Source: Vanrija pseudolonga (taxonomy: Eukaryota; Basidiomycota; Tremellomycetes; Trichosporonales; Trichosporonaceae). From it: a stretch of DNA of 64,000 nucleotides. How positions within the stretch are numbered: position 1 is the stretch's first letter; the number at the start of each line of letters is the position of its first letter. The stretch is taken from positions 1,178,001 to 1,242,000 of the forward strand of contig NC_085849.1 of the NCBI RefSeq assembly GCF_020906515.1, written 5' to 3'. Below, one piece after another: positions 43,286 to 53,882 of this stretch. The notes below the pieces were generated by a model that saw only the letters and a program-made list of their open reading frames with translations, did not search any database and was not told the origin of the DNA. The position numbers and the translations under genes were made by a program.

Positions 43286-45311
43286 CTATTGCTGCTGGTG
43301 CTGGCCGTCGTACGGGCCCTGGCCGGATGGATAGCCGCCGCCGTACTGGCCTCCTCCACCCTGCTGCTGCTGCTGCTGGGGCCAGTATCCGCCCATCATC
43401 TGCTGGTACTGTGCCGCAAAGCGGGGGTTGATGGCCGGCGCGTTGCCGCTGCCGTCCTGGCCCTGCGGCGCGAAACCGGGGATGCCCATGCCGGGCTGGG
43501 ACGGGTTGTACCCGGCGGGGTTGTACTGCTGGAACTGGGGCTGGAACTGGGGCTGTTGCTGCTGGGGCCAGAAGCCTGCCTGCTGCTGGAAGCCGCCCTG
43601 CTGCTGCATGGGCATGGCGCCGCCGAACCCGCCCATCGGCGCCGTTTGGCCCCACTGTCCGGGACGCTGGGGGAGCGCGTGCACCGGCCGTCCGCCGCCC
43701 GTCGCACGCCCCTGTCCGCGCCCTCCACCTCCGCCTCCTCCTCGGGGACCACCGCGCCCGCGCCCCCGGCCGCGCTGGGGCCGCTGTGCGCCATAGCCAG
43801 AGGGCACGTCGTCGTCGTACACGACCGCGTGGCGCTGGCTCGCGGTGCTGCCTGCATCGCTCACCTCGTCCCACCTGTCCGCGCCGTCGCCGTGCAGGCT
43901 CACGCTGTCGTCGTCGTTGCCTGCGTAGTCGAAGTGTGGACGGGGCGGCAGCGGATGCTGCACTGACCCGGGCGTGCCGGGCACGCGCGAGCCAGCGCGC
44001 TTGCCCTTCTTCTTGCGCCTGTTCTTGGCGGCGCGCTCCGCCTCGTCGTCGCTCCACTCGACCTCGTCGTCGCCCACCTCCTCGTCGTAGATGTTACTCG
44101 CGTCCGACCGGAAGCGCGGGTCGCGCACGGCGTGCATGTCGACAAAGGTGCGGTAGTCGGCCGACTGCGGGAAGAAGACCTTGTCCCCTGCTTCGAGGGA
44201 GGGGTAGGGGAAGGGAGGGGGAGGAAGACGGACGGAATAAAACGGCGACGTGAGTGGCCCGAACGTGTCGTGTACCGCGCCGAGAATGTGCCCGTCGGCT
44301 GTGGTGAGGACTGAGCCAGACTCGAGCCAGCCGGTGCCGGGCGCTTGCATTGCGCGGATGATGATCGTGCCGGACGAGTTGAACTTGGGGATGGCGGGTG
44401 CGGCGGCATCGGCAGCAGGTTCGGGCTTGGACTCGGTGGCCTCGGTGGTGGGCTTGGTCTCCGTGACCTCTCCTGCCTCTGTGGCGGGCTCAGGCTTGAC
44501 CTCGACGTCGCCGGCTGCAGCAGCCTCCGACTTGATCTCGACGTTCTCGCCAGCAGACTCGGCCTTGATCGCCCCCTCGGCCTCGCCCGCGGCCTTCTGC
44601 TTCTCAAGCCACGCCTCCACACCGCGCTCCTTCATCCAGCTCACGACGTCGCCAGCGAGCACGAGCGGTACGGTCGCGGGGATGTGCTCTAAGGGTGGCT
44701 GCGGGACGGGCGGGAGAGCCTGTTCGTGGGCCTGCGGTGGTGTCAGCTAATGCGAACCCGTAGCACAGCTGACTCACACTCATGATCGCCCCCGGCTCCC
44801 CATCATCCTCGACCGGCGCATCAAAGTCAAAGTCGTCCATGTCGACCTCGTCATCGTCGTCGTCCTCTTCCTCTTCGGAATCCGTGACGAACTCGAACCC
44901 GCCAAGCTTGTCGAGCACGGACGCCGTCGCTGCCGAAGGCGCGGGGGCAGGCTCGCCCGTGAACTCCTCGAGCTCCTTCTTCATGCTGGCGTGCTGCTCG
45001 GCCGTCATGGGCGTGGCGTCGGGCTTCTTGTACTCGTCATCGTCCTCGTCCTCGTCGCTCGATTCCTCCTCGGACGAGCTCTCGTCGCCAGTGTACTGCG
45101 GCACTGAGCGGCTCGCCTCCACCTGCGCGCGCTTCTCCGCCGCGCTCATCGACACCGGGGGCAACGCGCCGACGACCTCGCCGCTCGAGACCATCTGCGC
45201 GATCAGGTCCAGGTCCGATACGGGTGCCGCGGGCGCGGCGAACGCCGGTGCCGGTGCCGAAGCTGGTGCCGGGTCGATGGCGAGCTCAATCTCCGTGTCC
45301 GAGTCGACCAT
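43286..45311 (-). CDS. NAF1: H/ACA snoRNP assembly factor NAF1
   Basis: NAF1 binds nascent H/ACA RNPs with Cbf5 and is later replaced by Gar1, and is needed for pseudouridylation guides and rRNA processing. Two exons (45311-44778 and 44731-43286) join across a 46-nt intron to 659 codons. An acidic N-terminal region (DESSSEEESSDEDEDDDEY; SEEEEDDDDDEVDMDDFDFD) precedes the Gar1/Naf1 beta-barrel: SSGTIIIRAMQAPGTGW, SVLTTADGHILGAVHDTFGP, then FYSVR and GDKVFFPQSADYRTFVD. A basic KNRRKKKGKRAG patch and a long Gly/Gln/Pro-rich tail follow (about 43290-43800), with RGRGRGGPRGGGGGGGRGQ as an RGG-type stretch. The order matches yeast and human NAF1. Unlike the other ribosome-biogenesis genes here, no CACGTG lies in its upstream region. 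Confidence 0.9.
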
Positions 45312-45950
45312 GGTATGTGTGGTTGTCGTTGAGTGACTGTCGCCAAACACAAATATGACGGCGACGTCCAAAATCGTGACGACCCCGTGGGGAGCAGTCA
45401 TGAGCGGCGACTTATCTACCACACCCACTTTGTCGCGTGGCTCCCACACTCTCTTGATGTCTTATCGTGCTGCCATACTGCTGCTGCTCTCCTCGATCAC
45501 TTTAGGGCGATCACCCTGCAGGAAATCACGCACAACTTCTGCACATGCACCCTGCGGCCATTTGTTGCTGCTGCTGTTGCAAGCACGTACCCAGCCAGCA
45601 CCTGGCTAGTCTGATTGCTACATGCATCTACCAAACGAGTCTCAAACGCCGTCGTACGCTCTCGCTCTTGTGTCTCTTGACCTGACAGTCGCCGGACAAA
45701 AAACCTACTGCCATGCCGTATGCTTACGACACACGGCCATCTGCAACAAGCTGCAAGAGGCAGCGGCATGGGGCCGAGGCCGGTCGATCCGTCGGACTGG
45801 CCTCGTTCCGGCGCGTGTGCCCTGTGCAGAGTAATGGACGAGTAATTGGCCCAGCGAGTGAGCGCAAGGTGGGGTGGGTGGGTGCTTTGGCGCTTTGCTT
45901 GGCGGTGAACGAGGAGGTCGAGCGAGCAGGGCTTTGGGGAGGCAGGCAGC

Positions 45951-46008
45951 AAGGCAAGACAAGCAAGACAAGCAAGACAAGCAAGACAAACAAGACAAAG
46001 CAAGACAT
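45951..46008. repeat. Nine-base minisatellite AAGACAAGC
   Basis: About six copies of AAGACAAGC and its variants AAGACAAAC and AAGACAAAG lie upstream of the RAS gene. The array is non-coding as far as can be seen. Confidence 0.85.
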
Positions 46009-46378
46009 GACGCGTCTGGCTGGCATGGTCTCCTTGTCTCGGACATTTGGTGGTATGCATCGCTGCAGCCTCCGGGAACCTGGCAACGTCTATCTGGCCA
46101 TGTGCTGCTGGCTAGGTCGGTAGGTGGGCAGTGGTGACCGGCCACAGTCACCCCACCCAGATGCTCCAGCGTTAGTATCAGTCGGAGTAGGTTGCCGCTC
46201 CGGCGCGGGCGGGCGGGCAGGCGCAAGGGGGAACAAGCAAAGGAAGTCAAGGGATGGTTAGCACGTCGTAAGTCTGTCACTCTGGGTGGGCGTCGGTAGT
46301 GTGGAGAGTTTGCCGGCGACGGCACCGGTCGTAGTAGTCGCAGTCGTCGTCGTCGTCGGTCGGCCGAGGGGCTGTCAC

Positions 46379-46400
46379 TACTGCTGCTGCTGCTGCTGCC
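46379..46400. repeat. CTG trinucleotide run
   Basis: About six uninterrupted CTG triplets lie in the NAF1-RAS intergenic region. Confidence 0.7.
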
Positions 46401-47140
46401 ACTGACTGCCTGCCTGCCCACTACTGCCTGCGCAACTTGAGGTGGTCGGTGCGCGGCGCTGTCGCTGCACGGCGTCGCGGCGGCGTCGTGGGGTGGGAGT
46501 GGAAGGCGCAGGGGTAAGACGCCGTCTAGTTTGATTAGAAAGAGGTCCGTGTTACTCGCTGCTGCTACCAAGACCAACCAGTCTTTTGGTGCTGCTTGTT
46601 GTCTGTCCTGCCCCGTGCCTGAAAAGTGAAAGTGTGCGCGGCGCACCCCCCTCGTTCCGTTTAGATCCAACCCAGCAGGCGGCGGAGGCGGCGGCGGCGA
46701 CCCTCTTGCCTGGCTCTCTCTGCCCTCGCGCGGGTCGTTTGGCCCATTGCACCCAAACCCCCCGTTTGTGCAATGCTGCCTTTACGACACCAACCCCCCC
46801 CCCCCTTGGCTTGTACTGTGCTGCTGCATTTGACACTTTACTCGAGACTACTACATCCACATTGTCCTCATCGTCGTTGCACAACTACTTTACTCACACC
46901 GGCAACTGATACAACGCCAATCTGCGGCAGCACGCACACACACCCTCGCCACCAGACCCCGCGCCGCCCACCGTCCCGCGCCGCCCGCCCCTTCCTTCCC
47001 TCCCTCCACCTCGACAACGGGTTCGTGCTCGCGACTAGACGTCACACCATTCCCCTCCATCGCCATCACACCCTCCTTCCACTCACTCTCGCCGATTCCG
47101 ACGTCCCCCGCATCACGCCAAACGGCATCACACGTCCAGC

Positions 47141-48413
47141 ATGGTGCGTGCATGCCGCCGCCGCGCACCGCGAGCAGCCCTTCTAACATGTCACCCCCCC
47201 CGCAGTCGCAATCATCGCGCATGGTCTTCAAGATAACCGTCCTCGGAGACGGAGGCGTCGGCAAGACTGCCTTGACGGTACAGGTGGGTCTGACGGCTCC
47301 GGCCTGGGAGATGCGCACGATGGGGATCCTCCCCACCCCCAACGGCCCGCGTCGCTCGCCCAGCCCGTATCGCAGCGCGCGCAGCTGACACGCTCAGTTT
47401 ACAATGTCTTCATTCGTCGAGACGTACGACCCCACAATCGAAGACTGCTACCGCAAGCAGTGGGTGGTGGACGACCAGCCCTGTCTTCTCGAGGTCCTCG
47501 ATACGGCCGGACAAGGTGGGTGTGGATGAGGGGAGAGGCTGGAGGCTGCCTGTTGGACGCAACGGCTGGCACCGCGCACCACCACCACCGCGTCCAGCTG
47601 GCACCACGCAGCACGGACGCTGGGGCCCACCACGGGTAGGGCGCCCGTGCAGCCGCCAGCCCTGTACCTGGGGAAGGAGGATGATTACGACGGGAGGACA
47701 GCACTGACCACGCGCAGAGGAGTACACGGCGTTGAGAGATCAGTGGATTCGGTGAGTCGGGAAAGGGGCGGGGGAGAGGAAGGCAATGGGGCCGGCGACT
47801 GGGTTCTACGGCGGCAGCCACTGGCGCGGACCTTGGTGCTACTGCTGGAGGCCAAGCCGTGCACCGTACGATTCCTCACTAGGCCATCTGGTCGCACGCG
47901 CGCACGCGCGCTCGCCTCAAAGACCCTACCCTGGCTCCCCCTTGTCATCCCAATGACACTGCTAACATCCATCCCAGCGACGGCGAAGGCTTCCTCGTCG
48001 TCTACTCTGTTACGGCAAAGTCAACATGGTCCCGGGTAGAGAAGATTGTCGACCGCGTCATGCTCGTCAAGAATGAGAACTCGCACGCGGCTACCGACTC
48101 GCCAGGCTTCGCACCAGGCCAGCGGAGAACAGCAGCGTCCCGTAGCAAGATTCCGATTGTTATCGTCGGCAACAAGCGCGACATGACCAACAACCGCGAA
48201 GTGACACCAGAGGAAGGACGAGCCTTGGCACAGTCGCTGGCGTGCGACTTTTACGAGACGAGCGCACGGCTGAACCAAAACGTCGAAGCCGCGTTCAAGA
48301 GTCTAGTGCGCCAGATCAAGATTGCAAAGGCGGGCGGCGAACTTCCCAACGAGAAGTCTGGATCACAACCAAACGAGAAGAAGAAGAAGCACAAGAAGTG
48401 TGTCATCTTGTAG
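47141..48413 (+). CDS. RAS2: Ras-family small GTPase (RAS2-like)
   Basis: This is a membrane-anchored GTP-switch protein likely controlling growth or morphogenesis signalling. Five exons (47141-47143, 47206-47283, 47398-47515, 47718-47751, 47978-48413) sum exactly to 222 codons. The first coding exon is only ATG, followed by GTGCGT and a 62-nt intron with a TTCTAAC branch and C8-GCAG end. Splicing gives [21 protein letters not shown]1 is GDGGVGKT, switch [14 protein letters not shown], switch [19 protein letters not shown]4 NKRD and G5 ETSA. The tail is [11 protein letters not shown]: a polybasic patch with a CaaX box whose final Leu predicts geranylgeranylation. Assignment to RAS2 rather than RAS1 or RSR1 rests on the [20 protein letters not shown] block and is moderately sure. 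Confidence 0.9.
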
Positions 48414-49347
48414 GCGGCTGGTCCAGGCGTTTGCACTGGCGGCGGCGGTGCGGCGGTGACGGACGGCCGACCACGCTCGCCGCCGCTTTCACGACGGCTC
48501 GTTTACGACTTGCACCTACCTCACGACTTATTCTCGGGCTTATACCGGGCGCGCGCGCGTCGGCGCGACGATTTGTGTGATTGAGACAGACTCTATTATT
48601 TTACTCTGGGATACAGGCATAGTGGATGCATCGGGCGGGGGTGTGGCGGGAGCCGCGCTGTCGTCTGGGTGTGATATGAGCGGCGTGAGCAGCACAAGCG
48701 GAGCGAGTGCTGCGAGGGGGGTAGGGTGGGTGTGCGAGTGCAGTGGAAGGCGGAGGCATCAAGTGCGCACACCAGGTGAACCAACGGTCCGAGGCACGCT
48801 ATCTTGAACACCGCCGCACGATGTGCCGCGGGTATCGCACCGCGCCGCACCGAGAGATCAAGCCGAGAGATATATCAATGGGCATGGCCGTGCCAACCAG
48901 CCGATGGACGGACGGGCCGTGATGATCGATAGCGGTGCAGTGCTGCGGACTTGGCAGTGCGAGAGGGGAGGGAGGGTCCGGGTGGGTCGGGCGCCGAGCC
49001 GAGCAGCCCTGGCAACGGCGTGGTAGTCAGACGCGCAGACTCGGTGTCAGCAGGGTGTGTGTGCGCAGTGCCGTGGCATCAGTGTGCTGTCAGCAGGAGC
49101 ATCGGCGTGGCATCGACGTAGCAGCAAGTGTCCTTGCTGCGTGCCACGCTGATCGTCGCCGTGTCGCTTCGTAGCGCACAACGATGACGTCCTCGCCCAC
49201 CGGCACCGTCGTCGCCACCCCGAAACCAAAAGCGACGCCCTGATATCAGTCGCAACTCGCCACTTTCAAACACCGTTCGTGCGACTTGGCATCCTTCTTC
49301 TTTCTTTCATTCTTTACTCTTTGATAGAGGCTCGACAAGTTATCGCC
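48414..49347. other. Intergenic region, RAS to HVA22-like
   Basis: This holds the RAS 3' flank and the HVA22-like promoter. The notable feature is a strong imperfect hairpin at 49101-49153. No gene is seen. Confidence 0.5.
49101..49153. other. Imperfect hairpin upstream of the HVA22-like gene
   Basis: The inner stem GCAGCAAG/CTTGCTGC (8 bp, loop TGTC) and the outer stem CGTGGCA/TGCCACG (7 bp) are separated by an 8-base bulge on the left and one base on the right. ATC/GAT closes the base. It ends 194 bases before the start codon at 49348. Confidence 0.6.
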
Positions 49348-50764
49348 ATGCCGTTCCTCGTCACGCGTTTGATCAAGTGAGTTGGGCCGCGCCGCAACTG
49401 CGGTGCCCGCCCGCCCGCCCGCCCGGCGCACTGGGGTCCGCGGCGTTCGCTTCGCTCACGCCGCTCACACGCCCAGCGTCACCGGCGTGTTCCTCTACCC
49501 CGCCTACGCGTCCTACAAGGCGCTCCAGGCGCGTCCCCAGTCCAGCCCCGAAGCGCAGGCCGCCGTCGAGCGCTGGCTGCAGTACTGGGCCGTCGTGGGC
49601 GCGTGGGCTACGATCGAGGGGGCTGTTGGGTTCCTATGGTCTTGGTGAGTCGACCGAGCCGCGAGCCAGCGCAGCGAGCGGCGGGCGAGGGAGGTGTGCC
49701 GTCCCGGCCTTGCCCAGCCTCTCGCTGCCGAGCTCGCTCCGCGACCGCGACGCCGCTTCGCGCCGTCGCTAACGCTCCCGCGCAGGATCCCCTTCTACAC
49801 GATCATCAAGACCCTCGTCTTCCTCTACCTCACCCTGCCGTCCACCTACGCCGCGCCGTACGTCTACCGCACCTTCCTTGCGCCCCTGTTCGCCGAGCAC
49901 GAGCCGGCCATCGACGCATTCCTGGGGGACATTCGGGCCAAGACGACCGGCGCCGCGGGTGGGACGGTCGGGTGGTTGTGGGAGACGGTGCGGAAGGCGC
50001 TGGGTGTGAGTTGTCGAGCCGGGCGAGGGCGGCGGCGGCGGAGGCATGATGTGACAAGGCAGCGAGCGACGTGCCTTCTTACCCCGACCATGCCACGCTG
50101 CCCCGACCCGCCCCCGGCGTGAGGACGACTGCTGACCCCGCTGCAGCTGACGCAGGACCAAGCCGCGTACGCCGCCCACGCGGCAGGCATCCAGCCCCCG
50201 CCGCACGGCGGCGCGGCGCCGCCTCCATACGCTTCCCGTCCCGGCGCTCCTCCTGGTCCCCCTCCCCAGCAGCAGCAGGGCGGCGGCGGAGCATTCGGCC
50301 TCATGTCCGGCCTCGCGAAGCAGTACCTCCCCGGCGCGATCGCCGCCGCGTCGTCGGCGCTGGGCGCGACCGGCGCCGCCCAAGCACAAGGCTACCGCGT
50401 GCCGAATGTGTCCAACCGCTCCTTCTCAGCGGGGAGCGACACGCCGTCCGCGCCCGCTGGTGGCCAGTTCCACGGCGAGACGGACACGAGCGCGCTGCAC
50501 GCGCACGCGCCGGCCGCACAGCGCAACGTCGCGCCGCCCAGCTCGTCGCGCACGCCGAGCGACGCGAGCCTCGCCTCTGGTTCGGGCTCGGCGGCCAACC
50601 TCCGCGCGTCGGGCTACGACGAGATCCGCCGCGAGGAGGCAGAGGGCGCCACGCCCGACCCGTCGCAGCGCCGCGCGTCTGGGTCCAGCTGGCTCAAGTG
50701 GGGTGGGGGTGGCGCCGCGCCGCCCGGTGCCCCCGGTGGCTCGGGCAAGGACAAGGCAGAGTAG
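49348..50764 (+). CDS. TB2/DP1/HVA22 family membrane protein (REEP/Yop1-related)
   Basis: These proteins insert hairpins into ER membranes, shaping tubules or acting in ER-phagy. Four exons (49348-49376, 49477-49644, 49786-50005, 50147-50764) sum to 344 codons. The domain is clear: GVFLYPAYASYKALQ, then LQYWAVVGAWATIEGAVGFL (the YW-E-hallmark), WIPFYTIIKTLVFLYLTLPS and APYVYRTFLAPLFAEHE. The remaining 200 residues are a hydrophilic Pro/Gly/Ser/Ala-rich cytosolic tail with a QQQQGGGG stretch. This tail is much longer than in Yop1 (180 residues in all), so the protein is nearer the fungal HVA22-like group than Yop1. Confidence 0.88.
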
Positions 50765-51237
50765 CTTGTAGCTAGCGTATGGAGCGTATGCAGCGCGGCG
50801 TATACACGGTGCCGTGGGGGGTCGTGTGCGTTGTGGTCGTGTTGGTGGCTTCGGGATCGTGGTGGGGGCAGGTGGGGCACGCTCACTCGCTTCGCTCGTT
50901 CAAGCCGCAGTCAATAACCCGCTCACTCAACTCGCTTCGCTCGTTCGTGTTCATGCTCGCTCGCATGATGCATTTACTATGTCACAGGCCGACTCTCGTC
51001 GCCGTGTTTTTGTACAAACGACCCGGATTATGGGTATATACACACTTGTTTCAATTTCAATGGCCGTCCGTGACGTGTAGGTGGATGTGGGTGGTGGATA
51101 GGTGGATACAATGAGGTGTGGCGTCTACAGGGTTGGTGGTGGGTAGGCTGACAGGGGGTGGTGGTGTTGGTACGTTGTTGGTGTTGTGTGGATATGACTT
51201 GTCGTGTGGCGTGGCATGCAACGTGTCGTCGATATTC
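50765..51237. other. Convergent 3' region with a direct repeat
   Basis: This stretch lies between the stops of two convergent genes. A near-identical block ending CTCGCTTCGCTCGTTC occurs twice (50881-50901 and 50921-50946). No gene is seen. Confidence 0.6.
50881..50946. repeat. Direct repeat GCTCACTC...CGCTTCGCTCGTTC
   Basis: Two copies start GCTCACTC and end CGCTTCGCTCGTTC, spaced 40 bases start to start; the second carries five extra bases. They lie just 3' of the HVA22-like gene. Confidence 0.7.
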
Positions 51238-53882
51238 TTAGGCCGCAGCAAGGCTCGGTGACCGACCGTCTCCAGGAGCCCAGGGCAGTCCGTAGGCCGC
51301 GGTTACGGGCGAGCGTCCAGATGGGGACGGTGACGCGCGAGGTGTGGTGCCGGCGCCAGATGTAGCCGTAACAGTCGGGCTAGAGTTACCGCCAAATGGG
51401 TACGAGTCGAGCGCTTCGTAAGACCTCGTCGGCGTAGGCGTGTCGAGGCGGCTGCCGTCGTACAGATCGAGGCCTGAAGACGACGTGGCAAACCCGGACA
51501 GCGGGAGATAGTTGGCACGCGGGGCGTAGTGGTCATCCAGTGGCGTCGTCACCTTGGGCGGCGACTTGAAGAAGCAGAACTTGTCAAGCTACAAGGAGGT
51601 CAGTTCAAGCGTCACGAAAGTGTGGATAGGATGAAAAACGAACGTACGAATTCCTGGTAAGAGGCGGCGTTTAACGTACGCCCAATGTCATCTGCCTGAA
51701 GGTTGAGTGCCAGGTCTGAAGGCGACTCGGACGGGAAGTCACGCACCGGCGACGAGTCGCCAGTGGAGAGCGATGCCGATGGCGACAGAGGACCAGGGAG
51801 GATGGTGCTGGGGGTAGGAGGCGACGAGAGGTTACTGCTGGGAGGAGTCATCAACCCATTGTCGTCACCAGAGTCAACCAACGACTGGAGGTTGGAAGAG
51901 CTGCGGTTGTGGCCGTGAATGCCCGAGCCAGAGGGCGCCTTGACCGGCGAGTCGAGGGTCGAGGTTGTCGACTCGGGCGACGAACCCGGTTCTGGCGAAC
52001 GCGGCTTGGTGGCGGTGGGCGTCACATCGCTCGCTGCCTCGCTGTCGCTCGAAGAAATCGTAGTAGGCGACGTAATGAGGGGCCCGCTGCCCTCGCCGGA
52101 CCAGCTAAAGTTGTGTCCAACACGGGGCGTCCAGACTGTAGCAGGACGGCCGTTGACGAGCGTCAAACTGGGCCCGCTAGGCGCTGCAGGGGCGGCCGTG
52201 GCATGCGTTGGGGCAAGCGAGAGCGGCACCATGCTGGTTGGGAATACAATCTTCTTGGGTGGCGACAGTGGTGGCGAGGGAGCGCACCAGCCCTTGAGGG
52301 CAAGGTGGGTGTGGACATTCGGGGGAGCAGGTGCCTGGAACGAAGCGGCAGGTGGGGGACTAAGCGCTGGCGAGTCGGCGCGTGTCGGCTCGGACACACT
52401 GCGCGGAAAGACCCAGTTGCGAGGGTTGGAGCTGTCGCTTGCGGCGCGGGTAGGGCGGCCAAGCACGGGGATGGACGGCGCCTCGGTGGTGCTGTTGCGC
52501 AGGAAGGTGCCAACCCTCGGCTTGCGGATAGACGTGCGCTTGAACGTGAATCGGTAATTCTCGCCGCTGTTCGAGTCCCACCACTCGTGCCCGTCGCAGT
52601 TGTATCGCACACAAATCTCGAGCGATCGCTCTTCAATCTTCCGCTTGAAGTCGTCCAGCCGCACAGTAAAGCCGAAACGGTCCCAGCCCTCATCGCCCGT
52701 GGTGCCCGAAGGGATGTGCACCACGTGCTGGCCCGCAACTTCGGACACTGTCTGCCAGTGGTCGAGGGTGAACCTCACGGCGATGAACTTTTGGAACGCA
52801 ACGTTGCGAGCAATGACAGTGCCGCGAAGGGCCAGGGACACGCCGTTGACAATCTCGACGCGTTCAAGGAGGACGTTCTCAGAGTCGAGCAGGCCCTGGG
52901 TGCCTGGGCCAAAGTCCGTGCGGACGCGGGGGACTCTGCTTCCAATGTCGATCTCGACTTCCTTGTCGTCGGATCGGCCGCCATTTCTGCGGGTTCGGAA
53001 ATGGACATAGTCCGAAAGATCGGTATCATTGTCGTCTTCTGTCTCCGTAGAGGGATCGGCGGCAGCCGATGAAATGGCCGTGACCTTTTGCTCGCGGAGG
53101 AAGAGGACAACAGACTCTAGTCTGCGGTCAGAGAAGCGGACGCTCTTGGCGTGCTCCCTAAGGTCGCGGGTAGAGCGTGTAGCCTTCTTGTCCGTGTCCG
53201 AGCCGTCGCTGTTGCGGCGGCCAAGATCTGGCGTCGACATGGAGCGAACCTTGAGCGACGACTTGACGACCTCGCCCGACTTCTTGCGGACCAAGTCTGT
53301 GGGACGCACATACGTCGACGCAATGAACTCGCGGTTGTCGGGCGAGGGCAACGTCGCCGAGTTTCCGCGCTCGCGACCGTGCTTTGGTCGCTGACCAAGG
53401 CTCAATCGTGGAGGCTGGTGCGCAGAGTGCGACTTGTTCTTGGGTGGCGGAGGGTTGTTGAGGAATAAGGTTGAAACGCTACCACCATCGGGGGTGGGAG
53501 TGGTAGGCACGCCACCGCTCGAGTCTGAGCCCAATGGTTCTGATGGGTGGGCACCGTGAATCTTGAGGCCCAGGCTGCCCGAGGAAGCAAGTTGAGGAAC
53601 GCGTCGGGGGATAGCCTCGACCGAGCGCATTGCGTCGAGGGCCCCCTGCGCGGACGATCCTGCCATTGGTGGCTTGAGCGGCTGGGTAGTTGCCAGTGAC
53701 AGACTCTTCAATCGAGGAACCGACGAGCCAAGAGATGGCGAGCGGCGAGGGAGGCTAGGCATGGGGTTGGACACTGATCGCACGGGCGTAGTGTCGACTG
53801 GCGACCCCTGCGAATACCGCCTGCGAGGCGCAAACGTTTTAACAGGGGACGGAATGGGAGACGTGGGTTCGGTGTATGGCAT
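51238..53882 (-). CDS. Glycogen-targeting protein phosphatase 1 regulatory subunit, CBM21 domain
   Basis: CBM21 proteins (yeast Gac1/Pig1 group) bring the PP1 catalytic subunit to glycogen and activate glycogen synthase. Two exons (53882-51648 and 51588-51238) join across a 59-nt intron to 861 codons. A PP1-docking RVxF-type motif is seen in EHAKSVRFSDRRLESV (about residue 250). The CBM21 domain follows: VLLERVEIVNGVSLALRGTV, VAFQKFIAVRFTLDHWQTVS, WDRFGFTVRLDDF and CVRYNCDGHEWWDSNSGENY with the WWDxNxxxNY carbohydrate-binding hallmark. Long Ser/Pro-rich disordered regions flank the domain. The ATG at 53882 is preferred (MPYTEPTSPIPSPVKTF); 5' non-coding exons may exist in the very long upstream region. 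Confidence 0.88.

Larger units (their letters stand above)
45312..47140. other. Long divergent intergenic region, NAF1 to RAS
   Basis: This 1.8 kb region serves both genes. It holds a nine-base minisatellite (45951-46008), a CTG run (46379-46400), a GTC-rich patch (about 46335-46360) and a C13-like tract near 46796. Long open frames exist on both strands, but they pass through the repeats and lack family motifs. I call no gene. Confidence 0.5.

Noticed and set aside
45705-46670. A 321-codon open frame on the minus strand in the NAF1-RAS gap
   Set aside because: It runs through the nine-base minisatellite (read as Cys-Leu-Ser repeats), lacks any family motif and has composition unlike the real genes. 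Long chance frames are common in this GC-rich sequence.
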